Assembly (NCBI RefSeq): GCF_020169515.1
Contig: NZ_JAHMHW010000002.1
Location: forward strand, 496,001 to 560,000
Length of the DNA: 64,000 bases
Reading direction: 5' to 3'
Source of the DNA: Paenibacillus vietnamensis
GTDB taxonomy: Bacteria > Bacillota > Bacilli > Paenibacillales > Paenibacillaceae
In this document: one piece after another, positions 1-8,284 of the stretch
Numbering within the stretch: the stretch's first letter is position 1
Layout of the letters: each line of letters starts with the position of its first letter
Translations under genes and position numbers: made by a program
The notes under the pieces: model-generated
What the model was told of the DNA's origin: nothing
Seen by the model: the letters and a program-made list of their open reading frames with translations, nothing else
Database searches by the model: none

Positions 1-855
1 GGTGTTCTCAGCGAGCGGCTTCTTCCGGTCGAAGATGCTCGGGCACGGAATAGTCCAGTCGATGACGTCGCTTGCCGCTGTTTTCCACGGCTGCCGCTCC
101 CCCGCCAACACTTCCGGACTGTCCGGCGCGCCATGTGTCGGCTCCGGCCAAACGATAGCTTTGCCGTCACACCTTGCGATCAAGAACAGCCGTTTGCGGA
201 TCGTCGGAGCTCCATAGTCGCATGCCCGCAGCTCCCGCCATTCGACCAAGTAACCAAGGCGGCGAAGCGCATTGACGAAAGAGCTGAACGTCCGGCCTTT
301 CCGTTTCGGATCCGGGTACATGATTTGTAGATCGATCGGCACCACCTCACTTTCTTCAGAAAGAACAGCATCCCATGACTCACCATCCACTTGGAATACT
401 TTCTTGAATAGCCGCCCTGTCTCAGGATCACGTTTCGGTATGATTGGTCCCCAGGTTTTGAATTCCTCGACATTCTCCAGCATGATGACTCGAGGCCGGA
501 CCGTATCCGCCCAGCGGATCGCTACCCATGCAAGTCCGCGGATGCTCTTTTCGACTGGCTTGCTGCCCTTAGCTTTGCTGAAATGTTTGCAGTCCGGGCT
601 GAACCAAGCGAGGGCAACCGGGCGGCCGGCGGCGACCACGCGCGGGTCTACATCCCAAACCGACTCGCACCAGTACCGTGTATCCGGGTGGTTCGCAGCA
701 TGCATGGCAATCGCTGCCGGATCGTGATTGATTGCCTCGTCAACACTGCGTCCAATCGCGACCTCAATGCCAGTGCTCGCGCCCCCGCCGCCTGCGAAGT
801 TGTCTACAAAAATTTCATCTGCGCTATATTTTCGAAGATGATACGCTCGTTTCAA
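1..855 (-). CDS. DNA cytosine-5 methyltransferase (C-terminus beyond window edge)
   Basis: The frame is open from a TTG at 855 to the window edge (285 codons, no stop), so the C-terminal part is missing. It starts LKRAYHLRKYSADEIF. SAM-binding motif I is FAGGGGAS (residues 20-27), motif IV is SPDCKHFS with candidate catalytic Cys89, and motif VI is ENVEEF (127-132). These are C5-methylase hallmarks. Motif IV has Asp-Cys where Pro-Cys is usual. The Shine-Dalgarno AGAGGTGGGGG precedes the TTG, and the start overlaps the stop of the 59-aa gene upstream. The gene is therefore translated as the last visible member of the leftward early operon. It probably modifies phage DNA against host restriction; the target sequence cannot be told. 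Confidence 0.88.
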   Translation of the reverse strand, partial: MKRAYHLRKYSADEIFVDNFAGGGGASTGIEVAIGRSVDEAINHDPAAIAMHAANHPDTRYWCESVWDVDPRVVAAGRPVALAWFSPDCKHFSKAKGSKPVEKSIRGLAWVAIRWADTVRPRVIMLENVEEFKTWGPIIPKRDPETGRLFKKVFQVDGESWDAVLSEESEVVPIDLQIMYPDPKRKGRTFSSFVNALRRLGYLVEWRELRACDYGAPTIRKRLFLIARCDGKAIVWPEPTHGAPDSPEVLAGERQPWKTAASDVIDWTIPCPSIFDRKKPLAENT

Positions 856-1031
856 TCCCCCACCTCTTTCCGCGGCCGTGCCGCCCATGTCATAAACTCA
901 CGTTCCCGCGGTTTATTTTCCGCCTGGCGCTTTCGCTCTTCGTCGGACATTTGCCGAACCTTGACTTCCGTATTGGCCGCCCGATCAATGTCCAGCTTTC
1001 GGCGCGGTACCGGTCGTAAGCGGCGGCTCAT
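852..1031 (-). CDS. small basic phage protein, 59 aa
   Basis: The ORF starts at an ATG that overlaps the stop of the upstream 53-aa gene (ATGA) and ends overlapping the TTG of the methylase gene. It is rich in Arg and Lys with a charged central helix (MSDEERKRQAENKPRERE), and I recognise no domain. The strict overlaps on both sides argue that it is a real, co-translated early phage gene rather than a chance frame. Confidence 0.6.
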   Translation of the reverse strand: MSRRLRPVPRRKLDIDRAANTEVKVRQMSDEERKRQAENKPREREFMTWAARPRKEVGD

Positions 1032-1189
1032 CGTTTCGACCCCGGATGCTTGTCTATCTTGCCGCTTCGTTCCTTGCGCTGCCGGCGGATAATCTCGGCT
1101 TCGGCTCCGATCTTATCATCGAGTCTGGCCGCATCGTCGTGGTAGCGGATAACAACCAGCTCGGCCAGTGATGCCTTTCTCATATCCAT
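1028..1189 (-). CDS. small phage protein, 53 aa
   Basis: ATG at 1189 is preceded by GGAGGGG at good spacing. The product begins MDMRKASLAELVV and is largely a charged helix (DDAARLDDKIGAEAEIIRRQRKE). It overlaps the next gene by ATGA. No family is recognised. It is the first gene after a 72-nt gap behind the resolvase gene, and that gap holds a LexA-box-like palindrome (1206-1219), so it may head a separately controlled small operon with the 59-aa protein and the methylase. Confidence 0.6.
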   Translation of the reverse strand: MDMRKASLAELVVIRYHDDAARLDDKIGAEAEIIRRQRKERSGKIDKHPGSKR

Positions 1190-1205
1190 GTAACCCCTCC
1201 AAATT

Positions 1206-1219
1206 CAAACATATGTTCG
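1206..1219 (-). promoter_or_regulatory. LexA (SOS) box-like palindrome
   Basis: On the minus strand this reads CGAACATATGTTTG. It matches the B. subtilis-type LexA consensus CGAACRNRYGTTYC at 13 of 14 positions. It lies 17 nt upstream of the ATG at 1189, between the resolvase gene and the two-small-genes/methylase group. It could be bound by host LexA or by the LexA-like protein encoded at 1812-2219. Confidence 0.5.
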
Positions 1220-1261
1220 GTTTTTAGGCAGCAAGATCCCCTTAACCGAGCGATTGCACGG

Positions 1262-1831
1262 TTATTCCGTTTTTGCGAGTATGGCCTGCAGTACCTCTTG
1301 CTGTTGCGGCAAATGATCGAGTAGCGGCTTATATTCGCGGAGCAGGTACAGATTTAATGCAGCCCGGGCGATAATGTATGCGTCGATCACGTTGTCACTC
1401 TTATGCGTGTAATCGAAAAGTTCCAGCGCCGCCGCCTTAACAGCAGCTTTCTTTTCTTTGTCCTTCTGCCGGACCTTACTTCCAACCTCACCTTTCCAGC
1501 CGGTGACGCCGACGTACTTCTTCGTGTGCAACGGATTGATTTCGTTGTAGTTGAGGCCCCTGCGGCAGATCATGCTGCGCAGGCCACCGTGGATCATCCC
1601 GGTCGTGATTCCCTTCTGGGTACCGGCTGCCGCCTGCTCAATCATAATCTCATCAAATGGTTGCAGTAGTTTGTAAAGTTGATTTTCCAAATCAACCAGC
1701 GTCGGAATGCTTATGCCGCCCTTCTCAGACTTGCCAGCTCCTTTCAGCTCGGCTGCTACAAGCACCTCTCCATTCACATCTAAAGCAACAAATCCCGTTT
1801 TAGTGGCTGGATCAATTCCGATGAACCGCAT
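1262..1831 (-). CDS. RuvC-like Holliday-junction resolvase (phage type)
   Basis: The 189-aa product starts at [14 protein letters not shown]. Asp7 at the end of the first strand, Glu65 in IMIEQAAAG, and Asp146/Asp150 in the [14 protein letters not shown] helix give the D-E-D/D layout of RuvC/RNase H-fold nucleases. A longer in-frame start exists at 1894, but GGGAGGGCGG stands just before the ATG at 1831, so I chose that one. It overlaps the end of the LexA-like gene. It probably resolves branched DNA made by the Bet-type recombination and replication genes of the same operon before packaging. Confidence 0.8.
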   Translation of the reverse strand: MRFIGIDPATKTGFVALDVNGEVLVAAELKGAGKSEKGGISIPTLVDLENQLYKLLQPFDEIMIEQAAAGTQKGITTGMIHGGLRSMICRRGLNYNEINPLHTKKYVGVTGWKGEVGSKVRQKDKEKKAAVKAAALELFDYTHKSDNVIDAYIIARAALNLYLLREYKPLLDHLPQQQEVLQAILAKTE

Positions 1832-2219
1832 CGGTTCCGCCCTCCCTCTTGCCGATAACTTGGATCGCTCGAGGTGATCCTGGACCACCGCCATTGCGCT
1901 TAATGTATCCGTATTTCTCCAACCGTGCGAGGTGACCGTGTACGCTTGAAGAAGAAGTCAAACCTACAGCTTCGCCAATCTCACGCACGGTTGGCGGAAA
2001 CCCCTTTTCTCGGTCGTGAGTGACGATAAAGTCCAACACTTTCGCTGCCGTCCCTGCAAGTGATTTCAGGCCGGTTGCCAACTGCGGCCGATCTTCGTAA
2101 TAACGCATCAGAACCTCAAGCCCGCGCTGCATGAGCGACAGGTTCATCGCCTTACCGCTTGCCTGGCACTCCTTTACCTGAGCGATGATCTGCTCGTCGG
2201 TCATTATTAGGTCTTTCAA
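1812..2219 (-). CDS. LexA-like winged-helix DNA-binding protein without peptidase domain
   Basis: The 135-aa product starts at TTG 2219 behind AAGGGGGA. Residues about 55-125 match the N-terminal LexA winged helix: [46 protein letters not shown], then a wing with GSPRAIQV. No Ser/Lys peptidase part follows; the N-terminus is instead a 50-residue helical extension. It could bind host-type LexA boxes (three candidates occur in this prophage) without being cleaved after DNA damage, or act on its own operators. Its role is inferred only from the domain. It overlaps the 74-aa gene upstream by 68 nt. Confidence 0.75.
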   Translation of the reverse strand: MKDLIMTDEQIIAQVKECQASGKAMNLSLMQRGLEVLMRYYEDRPQLATGLKSLAGTAAKVLDFIVTHDREKGFPPTVREIGEAVGLTSSSSVHGHLARLEKYGYIKRNGGGPGSPRAIQVIGKREGGTDAVHRN

Positions 2220-2376
2220 TTCTGCTTCCCCCTTGCCGGATAATGCCGGCGTTCAAATACTTTGACGGCAAAGTATAAATCTCGCCGATCAGTCTGCCTC
2301 TTTTATCAAATATGAGTTCAACCTCGCCGTCTTGAAAGTAAGGATCTATCTGTTCGAGCTTTGGATCGGGCTTCAT
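2152..2376 (-). CDS. hypothetical phage protein, 74 aa
   Basis: It starts at the ATG at 2376, which overlaps the TGA of the 94-aa gene by ATGA; a GTG nine bases earlier is possible. The product ([24 protein letters not shown]...) has an acidic N-terminus with one likely beta hairpin and a basic tail. Its last 68 nt are shared out of frame with the start of the LexA-like gene. That overlap is long, so either the tail is dispensable or one of the two starts is further downstream. No family recognised. Confidence 0.5.
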   Translation of the reverse strand: MKPDPKLEQIDPYFQDGEVELIFDKRGRLIGEIYTLPSKYLNAGIIRQGGSRIERPNNDRRADHRSGKGVPGKR

Positions 2377-2657
2377 CGGCGCCACCGGCGGGATTGCGAC
2401 TTGTTCTTGCGATAGCTCAGGAGCTTGATGCGCTGCCGCTTCTTTTCTACGGCTAGAATACGTTGTTCATATCCATCAATAAGGGCCCAACTATTTTTGA
2501 TCTTCTCCATCTGCCGAGCAACCGGGAAGTGATATGACGGGTAAATCTCACCTCGCACAGACTCACGCACTGATTCAGCCTCTTTTTCAATGGCAGCACG
2601 AATCATGGAGTTTACCAACTTATTGCCCCAGCCGATAATTCCAGCTATAAATCCCAT
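2373..2657 (-). CDS. hypothetical phage protein, 94 aa
   Basis: ATG at 2657 follows AAAGGAG. The product has a hydrophobic N-terminus (MGFIAGIIGWGNKLVNSMIR) and then a charged helical region ending in a very basic tail (KKRQRIKLL...SQSRRWRR). It sits directly downstream of the DnaB gene in the replication operon. No domain is recognised. The basic tail would suit nucleic-acid binding, but that is inference. Confidence 0.5.
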   Translation of the reverse strand: MGFIAGIIGWGNKLVNSMIRAAIEKEAESVRESVRGEIYPSYHFPVARQMEKIKNSWALIDGYEQRILAVEKKRQRIKLLSYRKNKSQSRRWRR

Positions 2658-2678
2658 TTACTATTCTCCTTTCTTCAC

Positions 2679-4058
2679 TCACTCCATCTCGTAATTATCA
2701 TCCACAGTAGTTTGCCGATCGAGGTTGAGCATTCTTCCGTAATTTTTCATGAAAACTACTTCGACGGTTCCTGTCGGGCCATTACGCTGCTTGGCAATGA
2801 TTATCTCGATGATGTTCTTTTTCACAGACTGCTTATCGTAGTAATCATCCCGGTAAAGGAACGCAACGATATCCGCATCTTGCTCGATGGATCCGGACTC
2901 CCGGAGGTCCGACATCATTGGCCGTTTGTCCTGCCGTTGCTCGACACCCCGGCTCAGCTGTGACAGCGCGATTACTGGTACCTCGAGCTCCTTGGCAATT
3001 TCCTTTAGCGTACGTGAGATTTCAGAAACTTCCTGCTGCCGGTTCTCTCCTGATCTGCCGTTACCCCGGATTAGCTGCAGGTAATCGATGAGGATCATGC
3101 CAAGGCCCTTCGTCTTCTTCAGCTCGATGCATTTGCTTCTGATTTCCGAAACCGATATACCAGGAGTGTCGTCAATATGGATCTCAGCCTCTGATAGAAG
3201 CCCTATTGCATAAGTCATCTTGTCCCAGTCATCCGCTTCAAAATAACCGGTTTTCATCTTTTCGCCATCAATGCCGCCTTCGGCGGAAATCATGCGCTGT
3301 ACAAGCTGAGTGGCCGACATCTCTAGTGAGAAAATAGCCACTGTCTCCCGACCGCGGACACCGATATGCTGGGCGATGTTTAACGCGAATGCCGTCTTAC
3401 CTACCGAAGGGCGCGCCGCAACGATGATAAGGTCGCTTTTCTGGAAGCCGGCTGTCATCCGGTCAAGATCAGTCAATCCGCTCGAGAGCCCGGTCGTTCC
3501 CCGGTTCACGTGCCGGTTCGCGTATTTCGTTTCGGTCTCCTCAAATACCTGAAAGAGTGCATCCTTGATCGCTACGAAGGTTTTTCCAGGCTTGTTCTCT
3601 GCCGTCAGCTTGCTGATCTGCTTCTCGGCCAGAGATACGAATCCAGCCACGTTCTGCTCATTAAGAGCATGCTGGACCAATTTGCGAGAGATCTGAATTG
3701 CTTCCCGACGCAGCGCCATATCCAGAACGATATCTCCGTAATGTTTGATGTTAGATGCCGTCGGTACCGCGCTGGCCAGCCTGCCGAGATAAGACGGGCC
3801 GCCAATTGTTTCTAGTTGCTCCTTGTCCTGCAACTCAGCCGTAACGGTGACGAGGTCAATCGGGGATCCTGATTTATAAACTTCAGATATCGCCCGATAA
3901 ATTTTCCGGAGATGACTGTCATAAAACTTCCCGGTACCGATCCGGTCCTTAACTTTTTCGTAAGATGATCCATCAAGTAAAATCGCACCGATCACGGCCT
4001 GCTCCGCTTCAAGTTTGTAAGGTTCAGATATCAATTCTTCGTCGATCATTCCGTTCAT
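2679..4058 (-). CDS. dnaB: replicative DNA helicase, DnaB family
   Basis: The 459-aa product has a normal DnaB length and layout: an N-terminal helical domain (from about residue 12, KLEAEQAVIGAILLD), a linker, and a RecA-like motor. Walker A is ARPSVGKTAF (Lys221), followed by IFSLEMSA, Walker B (MILIDYLQLI), SQLSRGVEQR, and a DLRESGSIEQDAD arginine-finger region. It is the phage counterpart of SPP1 G40P. Its stop region is followed by small genes, and its ATG overlaps the end of the G39P-like gene. Together with the initiator gene it forms an SPP1-like replication module. Confidence 0.95.
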   Translation of the reverse strand: MNGMIDEELISEPYKLEAEQAVIGAILLDGSSYEKVKDRIGTGKFYDSHLRKIYRAISEVYKSGSPIDLVTVTAELQDKEQLETIGGPSYLGRLASAVPTASNIKHYGDIVLDMALRREAIQISRKLVQHALNEQNVAGFVSLAEKQISKLTAENKPGKTFVAIKDALFQVFEETETKYANRHVNRGTTGLSSGLTDLDRMTAGFQKSDLIIVAARPSVGKTAFALNIAQHIGVRGRETVAIFSLEMSATQLVQRMISAEGGIDGEKMKTGYFEADDWDKMTYAIGLLSEAEIHIDDTPGISVSEIRSKCIELKKTKGLGMILIDYLQLIRGNGRSGENRQQEVSEISRTLKEIAKELEVPVIALSQLSRGVEQRQDKRPMMSDLRESGSIEQDADIVAFLYRDDYYDKQSVKKNIIEIIIAKQRNGPTGTVEVVFMKNYGRMLNLDRQTTVDDNYEME

Positions 4059-4405
4059 TCACCGCTGCCTCCCCGCAGTTTCGCTTTGATCTCTTCCCAG
4101 AAACCCTCCGGCGGCGGCGCGTCTGCCGCTGCCCAGCGCTCCAGGTTCGTCTTGTGGTTGGCAGCCTCCAGACGCAAGGCATTTTGATTCTGAACCGGGA
4201 TCAGATCGGCGCGAATTATATCTGAAATGCCCGGGAAGTATTTATCACGGTCCAAGTGGTAATTAAGATTGCTGAGTCCCCACTCGAACGGCACATTAGC
4301 CAGGCGCTCGATCCACAATGCGACTGTTTCTTCCTCAAGCTCAATTTGGTTTGGGTAAGCTGCCGCCGCTTTGAACAGTAGAAATTCCGCTTGCTCCGGT
4401 GACAT
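4055..4405 (-). CDS. replicative helicase loader/inhibitor, G39P-like
   Basis: The 116-aa product begins MSPEQAEFLLFKAAAAYPN. The pattern of about 65 N-terminal residues (ALWIERLANVPFEWGLSNLNYHL, then KYFPGISDI) is typical of SPP1 G39P-type proteins, which bind phage DnaB and hand it to the initiator. A longer frame from 4474 exists, but GGGGGAGGG stands before the ATG at 4405. Order and overlaps (initiator, G39P-like, DnaB) match SPP1 genes 38-39-40. The C-terminus ends in a charged helix (FWEEIKAKLRGGSGE). Confidence 0.72.
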   Translation of the reverse strand: MSPEQAEFLLFKAAAAYPNQIELEEETVALWIERLANVPFEWGLSNLNYHLDRDKYFPGISDIIRADLIPVQNQNALRLEAANHKTNLERWAAADAPPPEGFWEEIKAKLRGGSGE

Positions 4406-5192
4406 TCGCGCTCGCCCTCCCCCGCCGCAAAAGCTCTTTATTTTTACTAAGCTTTGATTGTTTTGCTGGAGCAAGATCCTTCATAATCTTTGGGTAAAAG
4501 GTATAAGGATCTCGATCGGGTAAGAATTTTTCGAAATGATCCTTACCAAGGAAGTCGACAAGTCCCCATCTTGTATCAAGCTTGTAGTCCGTATTGTTTA
4601 AAATGGAATCATAAGCGTCGATAGCTTGCATGATTTCATCTCCGGAATATTGGCCGAGTTTGTATGTTATTTGCGCGCGGATTTGAGGGTTTAAAGATTT
4701 ATGTTTTACAAGTCCTTTGCTCATCCAATGTTCAAAAACAATAGATATTAAGTTCTTCTCTTTATTATCTTTCTTATTATTGTTTCGTGACTGTTTCGTC
4801 ACTGTTCCAAGTTCTGTTCCAAGTTCCATGTTCCGATTACCTCCAAACCCTTGATATTGCTCATAATTTAGCACTGTAAACACTGTTCCAAGTTCATGCT
4901 GTTTCGTGCATACTCTCTGCAACCTTACTAACCGCTGAATAGTGCGATTTATTGTTGCTGTAGAGTAGATTTTGACCTGCCGATTTTCCACATATTTCAG
5001 GTCTTCCTGCAGCTTTCGAGTCGATCGGAGCCACTGGCCGCGCTGGAGGGTAAGGTCATCCGCGACCTTGACTCCCTCCTCTGCCCACACTGCTTTTCCA
5101 TAGATCAAGAAGAATAATCTGAATTCAACGATGTTCTGCCAAATAGGATTTAAGAATAACTCCCTGCTAGTTTGAAACGACCCTCCTGACAT
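4341..5192 (-). CDS. phage replication initiator (winged-helix / DnaD-like organiser)
   Basis: The 283-aa product starts SGGSFQTSRELFLNPIWQNIVEFRLFFLIYGKAVW. The N-terminal 110 residues look like a winged helix used by phage replisome organisers (WLRSTRKLQEDLKYVENRQVKIYS, then TINRTIQRL). A low-complexity Asn/Lys/Glu linker follows. The C-terminal part (ISIVFEHWMSKGLVKHKSLNPQI, WGLVDFLGKDHFEKFLPD) resembles C-terminal domains of phage replication proteins. The AT-rich linker and the 65-nt overlap with the loader gene are notable. The phage origin may lie inside this gene, as in SPP1-like and lambdoid phages, but I could not pick out iterons. Confidence 0.65.
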   Translation of the reverse strand: MSGGSFQTSRELFLNPIWQNIVEFRLFFLIYGKAVWAEEGVKVADDLTLQRGQWLRSTRKLQEDLKYVENRQVKIYSTATINRTIQRLVRLQRVCTKQHELGTVFTVLNYEQYQGFGGNRNMELGTELGTVTKQSRNNNKKDNKEKNLISIVFEHWMSKGLVKHKSLNPQIRAQITYKLGQYSGDEIMQAIDAYDSILNNTDYKLDTRWGLVDFLGKDHFEKFLPDRDPYTFYPKIMKDLAPAKQSKLSKNKELLRRGRASANVTGASGISTVQSGGSLPKPN

Positions 5193-5206
5193 TCCACCTC
5201 ACCCGT

Positions 5207-5812
5207 TCATTTAAGTTCAGCTTGCTGATCTTCTGCCACTGCTTCCCTGGCGGCCAGTGTTAGGAGCTCGGCGAATTCGGTAATCGGCATCGGACATTCG
5301 ATCCCTTGATCCGTAAGTAACTGCGTGATCGTATTTACCATTCGCTCCTCGGCCGTGGGTGGATTCTCGACGGTGTAGCCGTTGATTAGGGCTGAAAGGA
5401 GGTCTTCACCATTGCCATGGGAATATCGCTTCAACGTGATTGTGTGATCGTTGTCGTCCTTCTCATGACCCCGGAACATAAGGCGGGCAAAGCTATCATT
5501 TCCAAATTTACAACCTCTAAAATATTCGATAGCGTCAGCCACCTCTCTCGGTAACTTCACCTTCTTGGCTTCGCGGGCTTCCGTCAACTCACGCTGCAGC
5601 TGAACGATATTGTCCTGGAGTCGGTCAATAACCCCCATTGCCTGTCCATACTCGGCTACAATTTCTTGCTCGTCCTTTTTGGTTTCTTTCAATTCGAAAT
5701 CTAGAGCGTCTATATGATTTAACAAAGATTCAATTATTCCGCCGTTTACATATCCAGCGCGGTTCTGATAATTCTTGATCGATTCCAATTGGATTTTCAA
5801 AAGCTTCTTCAT
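5207..5812 (-). CDS. DUF1642-like phage protein with coiled coil
   Basis: The 201-aa product begins at an ATG behind GGAAAGG. Residues 20-80 predict a coiled coil (LDFELKETKKDEQEIVAE, VIDRLQDNIVQLQRELTEA). An LPREVADAIEYFRG segment then resembles the start of the DUF1642 domain seen in early regions of Gram-positive phages. The function of that family is unknown. It lies between the exonuclease and the initiator and overlaps the exonuclease stop. Confidence 0.5.
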   Translation of the reverse strand: MKKLLKIQLESIKNYQNRAGYVNGGIIESLLNHIDALDFELKETKKDEQEIVAEYGQAMGVIDRLQDNIVQLQRELTEAREAKKVKLPREVADAIEYFRGCKFGNDSFARLMFRGHEKDDNDHTITLKRYSHGNGEDLLSALINGYTVENPPTAEERMVNTITQLLTDQGIECPMPITEFAELLTLAAREAVAEDQQAELK

Positions 5813-6435
5813 CAGATCGCCTTCCTTTCCTCGTACTTAAGTGTCATCGGAATCAGATCGGCATGCGCCGGCGCCCAAGCTGGCGGTCCATACTTTTTCA
5901 TATAACCGAGCTTATTCACCCAATCATCAACTGGTAGCTCCGCATGCATCGCCTGCAAAACGGCCAGCGTTCCCTCTACATCATTCAGCGCCCGGTGCGC
6001 GCCCTCGAGCTTAATCCCATACTTCTCGCACATATTATCCAGTCTGTGCGGATAGGTGGTCCGGTCCCGGGCGATTGTCAACGTATCAATGAAGGGATTC
6101 GAAAACGTCTTGCCAGCCAGCCGGAACATCGCATGGTGAAGGAACTGAAGATCGAAAGCGGCGTTGTGGGCGACCAGCAGGCTGCTCGGTCCCATGATAT
6201 GGCGAAGGCAAAGGAACGCTGTTTTTTCAGGTAATCCACCAACGAGCATGTCCGGCGTGATCCCAGTCAACTCAGTGATCTTTGGCGCCAGATCGCCCTC
6301 AAATTGGACGAAGGTACTGAAGCCGGCGACCGTCTGGCCGTTGACGACCCGGATGGCCGCCATTTCGATGACGCGCTCCTTCGCCGGGTCGAGTCCGGAT
6401 GTTTCGAAATCAAACACGCAAATATCGTTAAGCAT
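5812..6435 (-). CDS. DnaQ-like 3'-5' exonuclease (DEDDh type)
   Basis: The 207-aa product carries motif I FDFETSG (Asp9, Glu11), motif II in VAHNAAFDLQFL, and motif III HRALNDVEGT. It therefore has the four acidic residues and the His of the DEDDh class. It is the size of a stand-alone proofreading-type domain. GGAGGT precedes the ATG. It sits between the MBL-fold protein and the coiled-coil protein in the recombination/replication operon, so it may trim DNA ends for Bet-mediated annealing or proofread. Which of these is not visible. Confidence 0.85.
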   Translation of the reverse strand: MLNDICVFDFETSGLDPAKERVIEMAAIRVVNGQTVAGFSTFVQFEGDLAPKITELTGITPDMLVGGLPEKTAFLCLRHIMGPSSLLVAHNAAFDLQFLHHAMFRLAGKTFSNPFIDTLTIARDRTTYPHRLDNMCEKYGIKLEGAHRALNDVEGTLAVLQAMHAELPVDDWVNKLGYMKKYGPPAWAPAHADLIPMTLKYEERKAI

Positions 6436-7196
6436 TAAATGACCTCCAATTTGTAATGTTTGCCCTTCACAAGGCCCTTCTCGAACAGTGCCAACTTCAC
6501 AGCCTTTTCGGACAGCTGCGCCGTATTGTTACTGCTGCTCATGTGGGTCAGGAATATCTGCTCACCTCGGCCCCTGATGAGCTTCGCGAGTGCTTCGGCA
6601 GCCTGGTCATTCGATAGATGGCCGATGTCGGAGCGGATCCGATATTTCAGTCCATCATGGTATTTGCCGTTCGCCTCAAGCATGCCGATGTCATGATTAG
6701 CCTCGAAGATGTAAACGTCGCTGTCGGCCATCGCCTCGAGCATATCGTCCGTCACGCAGCCGGTATCCATCAGAACAGTGACCTTCTTGTCCATTGTATG
6801 GATGGCGTAGCCGAAGGGCTCCATTGCATCATGAGAGATGGCGAAAGGCTTCACATTCATGAAGTGATCTGAGAAGGGGCGAAATCCGGTAAAGCCGTTC
6901 GTCCGGACTACTTTACCGAACTCCAGCCGGCCGATCGCCTTGAGCGTTCCTTCGCTGGCATGCACCTTGATCTTGAACTTATCTGCGAAGCCGATGCCGT
7001 CCGTATGGTCGCCGTGTTCGTGACTGATAAAGATGCCGTCGATCTTGGTTGGATCGTAGTTTTCAGCGAGCATCAACTTCTCTATCTTTGATTTGGCGGG
7101 GCCAACGTCCACCAGCACGCTGACCTCCTCCGTTGAGATGTAGACGCAGCTGCCCTTTTCGGAGCCGGTCGATAGGACTTTTACCGTGGTAGCCAT
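6435..7196 (-). CDS. MBL-fold metallo-hydrolase (YycJ/WalJ-like)
   Basis: The 253-aa product carries the metal-binding motif SHEHGDH (His59-His64). Further ligands are likely in LMDTGCVTDD, EANHDIGML and FLTHMSSSNN. The overall pattern matches the YycJ/WalJ branch of the metallo-beta-lactamase superfamily. Members of this fold next to phage annealing proteins are good candidates for nucleases, but the activity here is inferred. It overlaps the Bet gene end (TAATG) and the exonuclease gene start, so it is translationally coupled to both. Confidence 0.8.
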   Translation of the reverse strand: MATTVKVLSTGSEKGSCVYISTEEVSVLVDVGPAKSKIEKLMLAENYDPTKIDGIFISHEHGDHTDGIGFADKFKIKVHASEGTLKAIGRLEFGKVVRTNGFTGFRPFSDHFMNVKPFAISHDAMEPFGYAIHTMDKKVTVLMDTGCVTDDMLEAMADSDVYIFEANHDIGMLEANGKYHDGLKYRIRSDIGHLSNDQAAEALAKLIRGRGEQIFLTHMSSSNNTAQLSEKAVKLALFEKGLVKGKHYKLEVI

Positions 7197-8089
7197 TATT
7201 CGAGATCGTCGTCGCCGGCCGCTTGTTCAGCGATCTCCATCCGCATGTAATTCAGGAGTCCCTTCAGCTCGTCCAGCGTAGGCTTGTCACCAGCAACTTT
7301 ACAGTTCGCCTTCATGTATTCCGCCTGCGCTTCCTTGCCCACAACCCCCAGCTCTCGGAATGCTGTGGAAATCTGTTGTCTAACCTGTGCCATCTCGTTT
7401 ACTTGGGAGGCAGCCGGAGGTTGAATTTCATTTCGATTCTCAGCAACTTCATTCGCTTCGGCTGTAATGTCTCTCCGCACGTAAGATTCAGGAGCGCCGG
7501 AGCTGCTATCAGCACCGATGTACTCGTCTTCTGCGACCTCGATGCCGAACTGACGCTTGAAGGCTCGTTTGATTGCATGCTTCACGATCATGTCATCGAA
7601 AAAGTCCTTCCACATTTGGCCGTTTCGGCCTTTGACCAGGTGCTCAACTTGATCGGTAGTGATGATTACGGCCACATTCGGAGTACCATCCCGATAAGCC
7701 ACGCAGTATGCGCCGATCGTCTTCCCGCGCTGCAGCGTTTTGATTTTGTGAACAGGCTCGCCGGTTACGACATCGATCTCAAATTCATCGTGCTCCTTAA
7801 CTTCGGAAGCGATGAAGCCTTTGTAATGCGGATTTCTCTTTGCGAGAGCGACGATTCCCTCAACCGCGATCTGAATGCTCATAACTGGGCCATCCTTGCC
7901 GTTGTACACGATGCAGTAGACTTGATTGAGGAAAGGGTTAAGGCCGGAGCTGACGCATGTTTGAACGAAGAGAGCGAATTGCTCGTTGCTTGTGCCCTTT
8001 GCGATTGTGCCTTTCAGCGTATCCAATTCTGTTTGAGTGAAATGCCCGACGACCGCTTGTGTATTTACCGTTGCGATTTGCTTTGTCAT
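7196..8089 (-). CDS. bet: phage single-strand annealing protein, Bet/RecT family
   Basis: The 297-aa product has the N-terminal signature FALFVQTCVSSGLNPFLNQVYCI followed by MSIQIAVEGIVALAKR, as in lambda Bet and related RecT-type recombinases. The central GAYCVAYRDG and VEHLV..RNGQMWKDFFDDMIVKHAIKRAFKRQFG also fit. It anneals complementary single strands during phage recombination and repair. No YqaJ or lambda-Exo partner is present; the neighbours are an MBL-fold protein, a DEDDh exonuclease and a Rad50-like ATPase. The C-terminal 80 residues are variable and acidic. Confidence 0.9.
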   Translation of the reverse strand: MTKQIATVNTQAVVGHFTQTELDTLKGTIAKGTSNEQFALFVQTCVSSGLNPFLNQVYCIVYNGKDGPVMSIQIAVEGIVALAKRNPHYKGFIASEVKEHDEFEIDVVTGEPVHKIKTLQRGKTIGAYCVAYRDGTPNVAVIITTDQVEHLVKGRNGQMWKDFFDDMIVKHAIKRAFKRQFGIEVAEDEYIGADSSSGAPESYVRRDITAEANEVAENRNEIQPPAASQVNEMAQVRQQISTAFRELGVVGKEAQAEYMKANCKVAGDKPTLDELKGLLNYMRMEIAEQAAGDDDLE

Positions 8090-8092
8090 TGA

Positions 8093-8284
8093 TTATTTGC
8101 CTCCGATCGGTTGTAAGTGATTCTTGAACAGTTCGCCGCTCTTGCGGATATGATGGTCGAATGCTGCACCGGCGACGTTGATGATGATCTCGTTATCATC
8201 TTCGTAATACGGCGTGATGGTTTGGCCTTCGAAGAGCATTGCGCCCGGATTTGTTTGGATTACTTTGTACTGATTTGGTTTCAT
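8093..8284 (-). CDS. hypothetical phage protein, 63 aa
   Basis: The ATG at 8284 overlaps the stop of the 53-aa gene upstream (ATGA). The product (MKPNQYKVIQTNPGAMLFEG...) is mostly beta-strand-like, with an acidic patch YYEDDNEIIINVAG. It lies between the Rad50-like ATPase and Bet. Nothing recognisable. Confidence 0.55.
   Translation of the reverse strand: MKPNQYKVIQTNPGAMLFEGQTITPYYEDDNEIIINVAGAAFDHHIRKSGELFKNHLQPIGGK

Noticed and set aside
180-473. 97-codon frame on the minus strand within the methylase
   Set aside because: It lies out of frame inside the methylase frame, which has C5-methylase motifs across the whole stretch.
7223-8092. 289-codon open frame on the + strand opposite Bet
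   Set aside because: It is antisense to a clear Bet/RecT gene, has no ribosome site and no recognisable domain; a shadow of GC-rich codon bias.
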